From: Ectobius pallidus
Taxonomy: Eukaryota; Arthropoda; Insecta; Blattodea; Ectobiidae
Direction: 5' to 3'
Length of the DNA: 64,000 nucleotides
Assembly (NCBI GenBank): GCA_964059195.1
Contig: CAXKWD010000003.1
Coordinates: 195,014,174 to 195,078,173, forward strand
A program made the translations under genes and the position numbers. Under the pieces are notes generated by a model. It was given only the letters and a program-made list of their open reading frames with translations, did not search any database and had not been told where the DNA came from. Of the stretch, positions 23,619 to 35,279 are shown piece by piece (within the stretch, counting starts at the first letter, position 1; the number at the start of each line of letters is the position of its first letter).

Positions 23619-25182
23619 TAAACTACATTTTCTCAGATCTCCATTTTTCATAGCTTTGTCAGTAAAATTAACAGGAGACATGTACAGAGTCTACCCAAGC
23701 AGGCCGTAAACTTACCATCCATTTCGTGTCACAGCACTACTTAAATGGCCTTAGGTAGCCCTTTTTAAAGAGTGAATTTAGCAACCAAATACGGCGTAAG
23801 AAGTTTGGTCTTAATGTGACCATGCCAAGAATATTTTGCTCTTGGGGATTCATGTGAAAATGTAATAGGAAATCCAGAAAAAATGACATTGACATTTGAA
23901 ACACAAAATCATTTCACTAAAAACTCATAGATTATTCCGAAGTCCATATAAGGGGGTTCTCTCGTCTGAATTTACGTTACATCTAGCTTGTGTATTTGAG
24001 CCCACTAGTGGATTGTTTTCTGAACATTCCTTCCTTCCAGTCAATTTTCATTGAGAGGACCTAAAAATAAACATAGTTGTGTTATTATTGCAAACTGAGT
24101 AATCACTTTTATGAATTCCATTACTGATACAACAAGACTTTGTAATTGACTTGTCCGTAGGAACAAGTAATATATGTAATAACAAGCTACTCTATCCGGC
24201 GATGTTTTTTAATTTTTCTGTCCCGGCAAGCATCACACCACTTCGATATGTTTTGTACTAAATGTGCAAATATAACTTATTCGGCATGTTAGCACAAAAT
24301 ATTTTCGTTCATGGGAACTACGATGTCGGGAGCATATTGACAAACATTTCGTCGGAAAGAACGGCCTGTGAGAAGCAGATCAAACAAGAAATATGCATTC
24401 TGTATGAAAATAAAAAAAGGTGTTACTCAGCTTATAATATTTAGACATTACACATGTCCATTCCTCATAACGTCTGTTCCATAAATAATATTCTTGTTAT
24501 TAGTATAAATATTGTAGGAGAGTGACATTTACTCGTTGCTAGGCAAAAGAGAATCTTTGTTTCAATGTGTGAAAAAAGGATCTAAGGAACAGAGATGCTC
24601 AAAGACCTTCTGATGTTGACATCCCAAACAAATTTAAACATATTTATCGCCCTTCATTAGGGTTCTTTGATCGCTTATACCCAGAGTTTACTTTGTTACA
24701 TCTTGAAACTCTCTTTTATCACCAATGAAGCCACTATTTATTATTTGCAGCAAGGTATTCATTTTTATCTCATAATTGGATTACATAGTTTCTAAAAAAA
24801 CACTACTTCTGTAGTCACATTGATAGGAAGTGCATGTAAATGCGATTTATACGAGGATTTAACACTAGAAAGTAAGAAATATGTACGATTTACTATTGTG
24901 TTGTAATCTATTAGTGACCTAAGGCAATACCGAGAAGGCAGACTACTTATGCGCTTTCCGATGCGCGATTGAGATCACTGCGCGTTTATCATGATGATTA
25001 AACATAACGTAATGGATGGAGGTGTCATTCGACTTTCAGCTTGCGGTGCGTCTGGGTCGTTTCGTACGGTGCTAGTTCATTTTTACACACTTAGACTCAT
25101 TTTTACATATTTTAGGCAGTGATTTTAAATATTTCTTCAGTTATAAAATGGCGTCATCTAATTTCTACGACGTCCTTCTCAA
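23619..25182. repeat. Repeat module A, copy 4
   Basis: Near-identical duplicate of copy 2 at an offset of 18,044 bp (18,045 at the very start). The switch to LINE sequence after ctcaag falls at the same base of the module. Confidence 0.87.
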
Positions 25183-26508
25183 GTCCTATTTCAATAGTAC
25201 CAACATTTGGAAACATTTTTGAAACTCTAATCAATGAGCAATTGAAAAGATATTTTGAAATAAATAATCTTTTGTCAAATTCTCAATTTGGATTTCATGC
25301 AGGTCTAACCACTATTAATGCAATAAGTGACTTTGTCAAATATGTTTTAGATGGTTTCGAGCATAGCCTTCATACCAATGCCATCCTTTGTGATCTGAGT
25401 AAGGCGTTTGACACGGTTCATCGCAATACCATGGCTCATAAGTTGGGATGTTACGGTGTTAATGGAATGGAGTTAAAAACTCTTATATCATGCTTGTCAA
25501 GCCGAAAACAGGTGGTTCAGGTTGGCACTAAAAGATCTGATATTAAGGTTGTGAATTATGGTGTGCCCCAAGGATCCGTTCTTGGACCTATGTTATTTTC
25601 AATTTATATCAATGACTTGTCAGTTAATATGCCATGTAAATCTTTGTTATATGCTGACGACACATGCTTTCTAAATAGTAGTAAATGTCCCAATGAATTA
25701 GACAGTTTAGTTCAAGCCACATTGACGCAATGAAAGAAATGGTTTGAGGCCAATCAATTGTTTTTAAATGCTGGAAAAGCTCAGACTATCACTTTTAATA
25801 TAAAAGGCAACAATGAAAATAATGTAAAATTACTTGGTATATATCTTGACTCCAGGTTAAATTGGGAAATTCATATAGACCATTTAAGTATTCGACTGAG
25901 TAGAGTACTATATCTGCTCAGAAGCTTAAGAACTCATCTACCTGCACATAGTATTAAAATGTCTTACTGTGCATATTTTCAGACCATAATTAAATATGGC
26001 ATTATCCTTTGGGGGAAATTGTTCAAAAATTGATAATATTTTGAAGATTCAAAAAAGAGCTGTGCGAATCTTAACTGGTGCTGAATGTACTGCCCACTGT
26101 AAACCAAAATTTAAGGAATTACGGATTATGACAGTAACTAATCTTTACATTTTTGAATTACTTCTGCACATGAAACCAAATTATAATTCTGAGGTCATCA
26201 GATCATCTGTTCACCCATACCCAACTAAAAATGCTTATCTGCTGGATCTCCCCATACACAGACTGTCCAAGACTGCTACAAGTTTCAATTATGTGGGTAT
26301 TAGACTCATCAATGTACTTCCTGAAAGAATTATAAATACATCTTTTAATTATTTTAGGAAAAAATTGAAAAATATGCTCATTTGCAATCCTCTGTATAAT
26401 CTTGAAGAGTTTTTTACTTTAGACTTTAGCAGTCTTTTAGTTTTATGTATTGTTACTAATTATTTATTTTATATTTTGACCTGGCCAATTATACGGTACT
26501 TAACGGCT
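25183..26508 (+). pseudogene. CR1/Jockey-type reverse transcriptase pseudogene (copy 2)
   Basis: Duplicate of the LINE fragment at 7139-8464, with the same 5' junction, the same in-frame TGA (25731-25733) and the same frameshift in the G run near 26012. The YADD box and other RT motifs are present. Only a few amino acids differ (for example K/N and L/S). The end is different: the (att)n tail and part of module B, 62 bp, are deleted between two ggct tetramers, so the frame runs on into module B sequence to 26577. Confidence 0.87.
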
Positions 26509-26946
26509 TTTGATAGACTTCTTAAATTGCCCTTTCTTCTCGTAGGCCTATATAATGATTTCTGCATGGTGGTCTAGATATAAATTATAAGAGATATTAC
26601 GATATTATATTCTCTCGTAGCTAATAGAGATACTGTTTTATATAGGCCTACATAGTATTGCATATAAAATAATATGTCACTTCGGTGTACTTACTGAATC
26701 CATCTTAAAACGCTATTAGAGAATATTTTCACGGAACCTGGAATGTGAAAGACATCATGTAGCGTGCTTTTATTCAAATCTTTAAATGACCACAAAAATT
26801 ATATCTAAGCCTGTTAAATATGTATTCTACAGATTTTTGGCAAATTATACCACTGGAGTTTCCTGTTTATAAATCAGTATTAGAATTCAGTCTAGATCGT
26901 CCACTAAAATACTACAAATTAAACCTAGACTCCTTGGTCAGAGTTT

Positions 26947-28997
26947 CTCTCTCTGTAGTCATCAGTTTTACAACTGGTTTGATGCAATTCTCCAGTTCTT
27001 CCTATCTTGAGCCAGTCTCTTCATGTCTACATATTTTTTACATCCAAAATCGCCAATAATCTGTTTCGCATATTCTAATCGTGGTCTTCCCTTACAATTT
27101 CCCCCCTCTATTGTTCCTTCTAATATAGTGTTGACCAAGCCTGGATGCCTCATAATGTGCCCCACTAGCCTGGCCCTTCTTCTAACGAGTGTCGTCCATA
27201 GACTTCTTTGCTCCTCTATTCTTTCTAAGACCTCTTCGTTAGATATTCTGTCAGTCCACCTGATTTTCAACATTCGTCTATAGCACCACATCTCAAAAGC
27301 TTCTATTTTATGCCTTTCACTTTTTCCTAAAGTCCACGTCTCACTGCCATAGAGTGCTATGCTCCAAACATATAACTTTAGAAAATTTTTTCTGACTTTT
27401 AGGTCAATATTTGACACCAATAGACTTTTCTTGTTAAAGAAAGCCCTTTTTGCTTGTAATATCCTGCTTTTCATATCTTCTTTGCTTCGTCCATCTTTAG
27501 TAATTTTGCTCCCCAAGTAGCAGAATTCATTCACCTCCTGAATTTTGTCATTTCCGAGTTTAATGTTCTTCATGTTGCTTATGGCATTCTTACTGCATCT
27601 CATCACTTTTGTTTTGTTTTTATTAATTTTCAGTCCAAAATTATTTTCTAACAGTCCATTCATACCATTCAATAATTCACTTAGGTCTTCTTCATCTTAG
27701 GTCTTCTTCATCTTTAGTTAGCAGAACAATATCATCAGCAAATCTCAGCATTTTTACTTTTTCTCCTTGAATTTTTATTCCTGATTCAAACATTTCCTTT
27801 AATTCCTTCAGTGCTTCCTCAACATATAAATTAAACAGAAGGGGAGACAGACTACATCCCTGTCTCACTCCTTTCTTAATTCTTTTCTTAATTCCTTTCT
27901 TCACCTTCCACCTTTATTACAGCTGTCTGATTCTGATATAAATTGTGAATGACTCTTCTATCCTTATATTTAAGACCTGTCTTTCTCATAATTGTAAACA
28001 TCTTATTCCAATTCACATTGTCAAAGGCTTTTTCCAAGTCAACAAAAGCCATGTAAGTGTCTTTGCTTTTCTTCATTCTTCCTTCCACAATAAGTCGCAG
28101 TGATATAATTGCCTCTCTTGTACCCTTGGCTTTCCTGAACCCAAACTGGTCTTCATCAAGGATTTCCTCCACTTTTTTCTCTATTCTCCTGTAAATGATT
28201 CTAGTTAGCAGTTTTGAAGCATGTGTTGTGAGACTTATTGTACGATAGTTTTCGCATTTTTCTGCTCCTGCTTTCTTGGGAATTGTGAAAATAATACTCT
28301 TCTGGAAGTCCTGAGGTATCTCGCCGTTATCATATATCTTGGAAATAATTCTGAACAAGCTTTCAGTTCCTGTTTGCCCTAAAGATTGAAGCAGTTCTGA
28401 GGGAATTTTGTCTATTCCCATTGCCTTGTTCGAGTTTAAGTCTTTTAAAGCTCTATCAAATTCTGATCTTAGTATTGGGTCACCGTTATCATCATCTTCC
28501 ACATCTTTTTCTTCTTCCAGAGCGGTGTCCTTTAGGTCCTCTCCTCTGTATAAACCTTCTATATATTCTTGCCATCGGTCAGCTCTTCCTTCTTTTGTTA
28601 AAATGAGTTCCCCTGTCGTGTTTCTGAGGTTCTTGCACTTTTTTCTCATTTCTCCAAAATTTTGTCGTATTTTTCTGTATGCTACATCAATATTGCCAGA
28701 GATCATTTTTTCTTCTACTTCCTCACATCTCTGTTGCAGCCAATTTTCTTTTTCCTTCTTGCATTTCCTATTTATTTCATTTCTTAGTTGTTTGTATTTT
28801 CGTATTCCTTCCTCTGTGCTATCATTTTTAAATTTCCTTCTTTCATCCATTAAATTGAGAATATCTTCTGTCATCCATGGTTTTCTTCCAACTGTTTTCA
28901 TCACACCCAGTGTTTCTTCTGCAAGGTTAATTATTTCATTTTTTAAAACTGTCCATTCATCTTCTGCTGAGTCTCCTTCTGCGTTTGTTTTTAATTT
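26947..28997 (-). mobile_element. RTE-like LINE, 5'-truncated, with 10-bp target duplication
   Basis: A 2,051-bp insertion in module B flanked by gtcagagttt (26937-26946 and 28998-29007), which occurs once in the intact module copies. It lies on the minus strand with its 3' end at 26947, where the sense strand ends ...aaaactgatgactacagagagag, the kind of simple tail seen in RTE-type LINEs. It is truncated at the 5' side within the linker between endonuclease and RT. Confidence 0.9.
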
Positions 28998-29000
28998 GTC
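26968..29000 (-). pseudogene. RTE-type reverse transcriptase, frameshifted twice
   Basis: Three frames on the minus strand together cover the linker, RT and C-terminal domain. The first (about 27888-29000) has DEWTVLKNEI, WLQQRCEEVEEK, a SIIFTIPKKAG segment, NYRTISLTTHASKLL, EDQFGFRKAKGTREAI and AFVDLEKAFDNV. The second (27692-27904) has GVRQGCSLSPLLFNLY and the catalytic MLRFADDIVLL. The third (26968-27672) has the thumb, ALYGSETWTL, WCYRRMLKI and the C-terminal RARLVGHIMRH block. The breaks are small tandem duplications: about 12 bp near 27875-27900 and an exact 16-bp duplication at 27681-27696/27697-27712. Replication slippage explains both. Confidence 0.9.
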
Positions 29001-29218
29001 AGAGTTTAAATATCTTAAAACAGACTCACGAATCAATACCCAAGAAAGTAAGTTATAATTCTATTGGGAATATTTTATTTACTTGAACGCGGGATTAACA
29101 AGTGTTTAAGGCCAATGCTGCATTTGACTTATCGTGTGTACAGGCCCTACTCTACTTTAATCTCAGATACATATTAAAAGTTTTAGATGTCCTCACAGTG
29201 TTAGCAGGAGAACTCTTA

Positions 29219-29690
29219 GGGCCGATTGTATAAACATCACTGACTGGAGATCAATTATGATCTAAGTTCAGAAAATGATCTGAGTTCAGGCTCAAGTCGT
29301 ATTGTAAAACACTGATCTAAGATCAACTAATTGAAGTTCAATTTTGATCCTAGTTCATACGTGAACGCTTGGCAACCTCGCAGAAACAGCTGAATATCGC
29401 GAGGCGAGACCATTGTTACTCTGTTTTCCTTCGTACTCAGACCGTGTGCTATGCGAAAGGAAGGGAAAATATAATCGAAATTAAGGAGAAAAAGGATCGT
29501 TCCTTAATTTTTCCAAGGAGGACAAGGATGTATTGATTGAAATTGTCTTGGGAAATCCAAAAAGACGGAAGCAATAACATCCGTACAAGAGCAAAATGCG
29601 ATGAAAAATGTTCTGGTAATTTCATTTCTGGCGATATAAATGGGCTTAACATTTTCACGGCTAAGGATGTATAAATGCTTCGTCTCATGA
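29219..29690 (+). mobile_element. PIF/Harbinger-like 5' fragment with Myb/SANT-like ORF remnant
   Basis: After gagaactctta the sequence begins gggccgattgtataaac, followed by four relatives of gatctaagttca within about 130 bp, a subterminal repeat pattern. At about 29500-29570 a frame reads NFSKEDKDVLIEIVLGNPK, which resembles the start of the Myb/SANT-like domain of the second protein of Harbinger elements, then hits a stop. No matching right end was found, so the element is truncated. The tta before the end would fit a TWA target. Confidence 0.5.
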
Positions 29691-30080
29691 ACTGTATAAA
29701 AGCGGAGATGTAAGATTAATAGAGCAATGCTTTAAGTAAAAATCTGACGATTTTTTCTTCATCTGTTATGTTTGCCATTCATGGAAATCAGGTATTCCAC
29801 GGAACTTTTCTCTATCAATTTTAAACTTAATAGCCCACTGAAGTTTTTACCTGATAACTGCCTTATTAAAATGTAAAATCTCAACTTGAAATATCGCTGA
29901 TAATAATAATCCAAACAAACCATTCCTTCCCTTGAAACATTATATAATTTCTGAAAATTACCCTGAATTGATCAAATAAAATTCACATCATATTCATGTC
30001 AATAAACAGTTGAGAAACAATACGTATTATGTGTTCACAGGTTCCTTTGGAACTGCATAATCGACTCTGATATAGTTTTC
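29691..30080. other. Unassigned spacer
   Basis: No gene or recognisable repeat seen; may still be the interior of the Harbinger-like fragment. Confidence 0.35.
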
Positions 30081-30254
30081 CCGGGGGCGCTTTCTAATCG
30101 TAGAATGTACTCTGAAGCCGGAATATTATTAATGGCTTAGTTTATGAATGATTCTCGTGCAAGTGTTAATAAATATAATGCTTTAATAATTATTATACTC
30201 TTAATTTTTAATTTTAAATGAATTATCGTGCTCGAAGCCACGGGCACCTCCTAG
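30081..30254 (+). mobile_element. Helitron-like repeat, 3' end
   Basis: The stretch with tcgtgcaagtgttaataaatataatg and the terminal cgaagccacgggcacctcctag matches the ends of the two elements at 42314-43554. A GC-rich hairpin (cgaagcc...) followed by CTAG fits a Helitron 3' terminus (CTRR). The 5' part is not identified here. Confidence 0.5.
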
Positions 30255-30413
30255 TGTATATACAATCATCCAGGTCTCTTATATAATATCTACTGAAATT
30301 TGTTGAAATCTATATTTTTTATGAATTTCACGAATGCTTTTATGTGTTTCTCTATGAGGTCACTATTATTCGTAGGCCATGACCCTCCTTTTGTTGTTAC
30401 TTGATGCTTTAGG

Positions 30414-30475
30414 ACAGCGTTCCTGAACCTATGGTCCGCGGACCACTGGTGACAATTCATGATGTAATGAACTTA
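30414..30475. mobile_element. Possible hAT terminus (single end)
   Basis: cagcgttcctgaacctatgg followed by tccgcggaccactggtg resembles a widespread hAT terminal sequence (CAG..GTTC..AAC..TGGTCCGCGGACC). No opposite end or duplication was found. Confidence 0.35.
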
Positions 30476-32080
30476 AAAATTCATTGCGTAGGTTTACATC
30501 CATGAAGACAAAGCCACAAACTAGTATTTTGGACAATCCTGGCTCAGTGACAGTCGTGAATCTGTACTGGTCCCACACACGAAGTCATTTGACTGCCATT
30601 TCGCATAGAACACACACCGGCTTTTTTTTTTTCTTCTCTCACGATTCGGGTTTTGTTGTGAGAGACAGTTGACCATCTTGACTCTCTATCAAAGCCACCT
30701 TGCACTGCAGAAAATTTAAGCAGGAACAGGGGAGACCAAATCAATTCCGACACCTTTAATTTATGTAAAAATCAGGATAGGCTTCAACTTGGACAGCTGC
30801 AGGGTACATGAAACGTCTTGTGCATGCTGCCTAAATCTAGAGCGCTCTGTATATTACGATATGTTTTCTTATTTGCAGTAAAAAGACAGCGTATGTTGGG
30901 ACAATTATTTGTTATTATTTTTAAATTAATACCCTTTTCCGTTAAATCTGTAGAGGTGGAATGTATACTCGTTTCTTGTATGTTATACTCTACTATTTTG
31001 TTAACATTTTAATAGCTATTTATGTATCAAGTAGGCAATATAATGATATAGCGGACGAATCTAGTATTGCTGGATGTGTCCTTTTGCGTACGTGGTATAC
31101 AATATTTTTTAGTAAAAGCTCTCTAAATTATATGAAACGAAACAAAAATACCGTATAATTTATTATAATGAAAGGTAGACAGCCATTTGTTAAACAGTCA
31201 AATTCTCACAGCTACCTGAATCTCAGAACAACAATGAACCGTACGTACCAATACGAAATGCTATATAGATGCGTAATATATGAGTACGTACTAGTATTTA
31301 TGAAAAGCTTATGAAAATATGAATGATAATTCCAAGAAAATTTCACTCCAAGCCAGAAACACTGAATTGGAGCTGCTGCTAGCAACTTCACGGCAGCTGT
31401 AGAGTATGAGAAGGAATATATTATTGCAATTAAATGCTGGTGCTTCCATGGTAAGCAATGTTTCTCTTGTGAATGAAGAAATGAAAAGTTGTTGGCTTTT
31501 ATTTGGGGGGGGGGGGGTTAAAGCCAAGTGGTGTAGGATGTTTTATGCATTTAGAGAAACAGAAGGTTATATTAGATGTATTATAATAATCTCTTCTAAT
31601 ATTGTCCTCCCACCTACATATTGTATGAACATAATAGGACTTACACGACTCTTCCTGCATCATTGCATTGCAATACTTAGGTTAAAAATTTTTAAAACAT
31701 GACTTAGGCCTACACCACTTTAGCTTTATATGTTGTTATATGATTAAGTAAGCTACCGTGTTTTGCGGGAAAAAAACCTGCTAAAGTTTCTGATGATCAT
31801 AAACAAACATGTTGGCTTAAATTTGTAGTTTTATGTCCAAATATATGCTTAAATCCATGTTAAAGTTAGTACGACTGGCCAATGCCATCTGGATTTTGTT
31901 TATAGATTGTCATGACTACTTTAGCGTAGTAGGCCAACAAAACTGCAGTTTGAATGCAGTTTTATGCAATCTTAGCGGCCTAGGTTGCTAAAATGCAATT
32001 TTCTCAACTGCTAGATGTTGTTTAAATCATTTAACAAAAAAATAATTAAAACATTATATCTATCTAATACAACATATTGA
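30476..32080. other. Unassigned region
   Basis: About 1.6 kb without a supported gene. Poly-T (30625), poly-G (31505) and ordinary AT-rich sequence are present. Open frames at 30484-30672, 30544-30753 and 31406-31702 show no domain, no conserved composition and run through homopolymers. Confidence 0.4.
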
Positions 32081-32084
32081 TTAC

Positions 32085-32743
32085 CCAACTAGTCCAATAT
32101 TTTCGGAATTTAATGTTTTCAGTTTGGACCAACTCTACAAATTTTCTATAAGCTAATTAAAATATTTTCACAAACATCGTGTAAAATACTCTTCCAGTGA
32201 TCATGTTTACAAAACTAGACGAAATACTCATTTACACCTATCAGAACCCAAATGTCTCACAACGGCAGGATTAAAACATAGCATTAATTTTGGTTCCCGC
32301 TTCTATAACTCATTGATAAGAAAGTATCCTGATCTCTCAGCATACTCCACTGTTATATTTAACAGATTTGTAAAGCATTTTCTCTAATTTTTTAGCTGTT
32401 TAAGTCATTTTTGTTTCACTCCTTTTATGTATTTATGTTTAACATTTTTTACTTTCTTTATTAGTTATCACATTTTTTATATACTCTGTTTCTTTGCTTT
32501 TCCTCTTTCTTCACTTTGATATTTTTGAAACTGCACCCGAGCACGGTCAGTTTTTCTCATTCGGGTGTATTTCTGAATTTTAATATTTCTTGTGCTAGAA
32601 TAATGATTAATTATGTAAGATTAGCCTATCTTTCTTTTCCTTTTTTTAAATAGCAGTTGTAGTTATTTTTGTAATTTGTATGTGTTCTGCTTTACTTTAT
32701 TTGTGTAAATGTGTATTTCTATTTGTATGTATATATATTTATT

Positions 32744-32778
<35 letters not shown>

Positions 32779-32790
32779 TAAAATAAAATA
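32085..32790 (+). mobile_element. LINE 3' end, family X, copy 1 (truncated)
   Basis: Encodes the last part of a LINE ORF2 followed by a 3' untranslated region. The readable frame at about 32200-32385 has EPKCLTTAGLKHSINFGSRF and NSLIRKYPDL. The 3' region has cacccgagcacggtca...ctcattcgggtg, a potential hairpin. The copy at 35470-36115 shares the frame, the aatattttcggaattga start and the hairpin, so both come from one family and one truncation zone. Ends near an (at)n tract. Confidence 0.72.
32745..32776. repeat. (TA)n microsatellite
   Basis: About 15 uninterrupted ta units at the end of the LINE fragment. Confidence 0.9.
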
Positions 32791-34403
32791 GCACTAACAT
32801 CGTTTTTACATAATTTGCAGGAATTACATAATTTTATTTATAATTATATTGTTTTGCATAAATGCATAAAAATAATTAGACGAGTAAAACTAATCTCATG
32901 CTGCAATATGGGTATACAAATTCGAAACAAAACGATTAAAACCATGAACTTTGTTGTTTTTTTTTTTTTTTTTTTTTGCCCCACCTTCCACCCCCGAATT
33001 ACCTGAGCCGGTCCAACAACAGATTTCGCATTTGCTCTAAGATCGTCGCGTCGCCTTCTCTTGATCATAGAACACACCCAATGCATGCATAAACAATTAA
33101 AACATTGATAATTAAACAGCTAAACACCCGGCTTCGAAGTGCATTTCACGATTCAAGTACACCGCACGGGGATAAACGATTTCAGATTAGAGTTCCCTAG
33201 CCCCCCCCCCCCCAAAAAATCCCTTTAGGCAGGCCTACAGGCGGAGGTAGATTTCGAAGTGCTTTTGGTTTAATTTATTGTCGCTGCATAGCACTCTTCT
33301 TCTTTAGCCTTGGCATGGCAAACCTGCAGTAATAAGAACTGAATTCGGTAAAGAGGAAGAGCCTACAATCATTTGTTTTGACAACAAGAATAGGATATAA
33401 TATTCTGGGAGGCCGTGCGCAAGATTAGCAATGAATAAAATTAGCAAAGCCGCTAAACAAGACAAAATTATGATATTATAATAATTCTTTTAAGTGTTAT
33501 TATTTTCAAATATTAAAATCTCGCGTCATATGAGAGCTATCAAGAAACTATTTATTGATTTGTAGAGTACTCATCAAGAGCTTTTCAACGATACCCCACA
33601 AGACGTGGTTTCAAAAGTTTCGAATTTTCATCCCCCACCCCACCCCCACTCGAACCCCCGAATTGTTGGTGTCACTGTGAACTCCATAGGGAGTACTCTA
33701 ATTTATTCAAACAAAGTTTCCCTCTATACTTCATAGGGGCCGAGATATAAATGTTTTAAAATTTCAACCCCCTCCCCCGACCACCCCCTTGGGCCAATTT
33801 TTCCCATTAACGAACTTGTCCGAACTATTAGGCCTAGAAATAACATAATAAAATTTGGTTCAAATATCTTAAAAATTACGGCCGCTATCGTGTAAAGATA
33901 TATATATATATATAAATATCACAATTTTTTTTTTAACGGGCGGTGGTTTCGTACTTAGGGGAGCATGAAACGTAAAGATATGAAAGAATTTTTCGAAAAT
34001 CATAACATGATATCCATTGCAATAGGTAGATTTTTCTTCGAAAATCTACCTAAAAAAACCGCATAGTGAGTGTCGTCAAAACCATTCAATGTTTTCCCAT
34101 TTAGGCGTGCATTCATGATTCCCTTCTGTGATCTCTGCGAATCGTTACGTTATAAACAATTGTATCAAGTATGGCAACCGAGGATGGCCATCTTAAATTA
34201 ATTTCACAATTGAGTACTGTCTTGCTAATAGGAGTATATAAGGTATTTCGGATTCTCGAAAACATTTGATTTTTGAAACTCAAAATTTTGCAAAATCCTC
34301 TCTTAGTGAGCACTTACATTATGAAACGAAGGTACTGTCAAATTTCCAAGTCTGAACCTATTATAGTTTAGGCTCGGCGTGATTTTTTTCCCCTTTTCGA
34401 TTA
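32791..34403. other. Unassigned region with homopolymers
   Basis: Contains poly-T (32951-32977), poly-C (33201-33213) and pyrimidine-rich stretches (33630-33790), plus a short (ta)n at 33898. No gene supported. Confidence 0.4.
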
Positions 34404-34745
34404 GGCCAGCTTAGGACCACGTGAAGCAGTTATCTTCTTCTTGTCTTCCCAAAACTTCTTCATACTTTCGCAATGTTGCTGTTTCCGTTCTTCCGTCCAT
34501 TTATTTCCCGTTTTCTTCTTGGGTTTCTCTGGAAATTCGCCATCAAATGTTGTTTTCATAAACTTTTCTCTGTTTGCAATATCCTCCTTTTTGATGTTGA
34601 GTAATTTCAAATCTTCTTCAATTTCCCTGAAAAATGCTGGTTTAGTTTTTACTTACATAGTGATCAAAAATTTGTTTGGTAAGTCTGTCTCTTTCCCTTC
34701 TGAAAATGTGACCATAGAATCTTAATCTTCTTTTCCAGAAAGTAT
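34404..34745 (-). pseudogene. C-terminal fragment of an endonuclease-reverse transcriptase (RTE-like LINE)
   Basis: On the minus strand the sequence reads RRLRFYGHIFRRERDR (from about 34740), a typical HHxxR-like post-RT segment, then KQIFDHYVSKN, a frameshift near 34640, and FREIEEDLKLLNIKKEDIA to the stop near 34404, with a basic tail. Proteins of this type are common in insect genomes as LINE endonuclease-reverse transcriptases. Only the last 110 or so codons remain. The tract (att)n lies just 5' of the fragment (34760-34790). Confidence 0.7.
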
Positions 34746-34758
34746 GGCCTGTTTTTTC

Positions 34759-34759
<1 letters not shown>

Positions 34760-34791
<32 letters not shown>

Positions 34792-34920
34792 TACTATTGA
34801 GAGACGGTATATTAACACGTGAAGTATGCACTATTATGTACCATGCTGGTCCAAGTGATGTTTAACATTTGATGTTTATGGCAATAATATTATTATTATT
34901 ATTAATAATAATAATAATAT
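34760..34920. repeat. Two (ATT)n microsatellites
   Basis: (att)n at about 34760-34790 and an att/aat mirror tract at about 34886-34919, which could pair with each other. Confidence 0.8.
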
Positions 34921-35279
34921 AAAAATCGTCATAAACGTATTTATCGCTATTTTTTTAGATTATGCAATTGAACTATTCTATGTGCAGCTGCAAAAGATTT
35001 TATAATTTACTAGACTGTTTTAAATGCAAAACCGAAACTTATGATGTCAACATTTTCTAAAACGCATTCGAGATAGGATAGGCTTAACCGTTAACCAGTA
35101 CAGAGAATCATTAACCTGGCCAGCGTTGATGTTTTTCCTACTGATAACTGATCATTAATATTTTAAAACTTTGAATTGCATTATAGGATTGCATTAATCG
35201 GATTCTTTATAAAAATGAAAAGAAATTGAGAGATTGTGAAGTTTAAAATAAGGGGAAAGGGAGGGCACAAAAATTTCTA

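Larger units (their letters stand above)
26509..29218. repeat. Module B, copy 5 (interrupted by an RTE-like LINE)
   Basis: Module B text flanks the LINE at 26947-28997. The right part resumes with aaatatcttaaaacagactc and stops at gagaactc (about 29218), where a Harbinger-like end begins. This is the last recognisable module of the array. Confidence 0.82.

Noticed and set aside
28408..29058. Plus-strand 216-codon Ser/Phe-rich frame
   Set aside because: Antisense shadow of the RTE reverse transcriptase.
30544..30753. Possible small gene near a hAT-like end
   Set aside because: No domain, runs through a homopolymer, no flanking signals.
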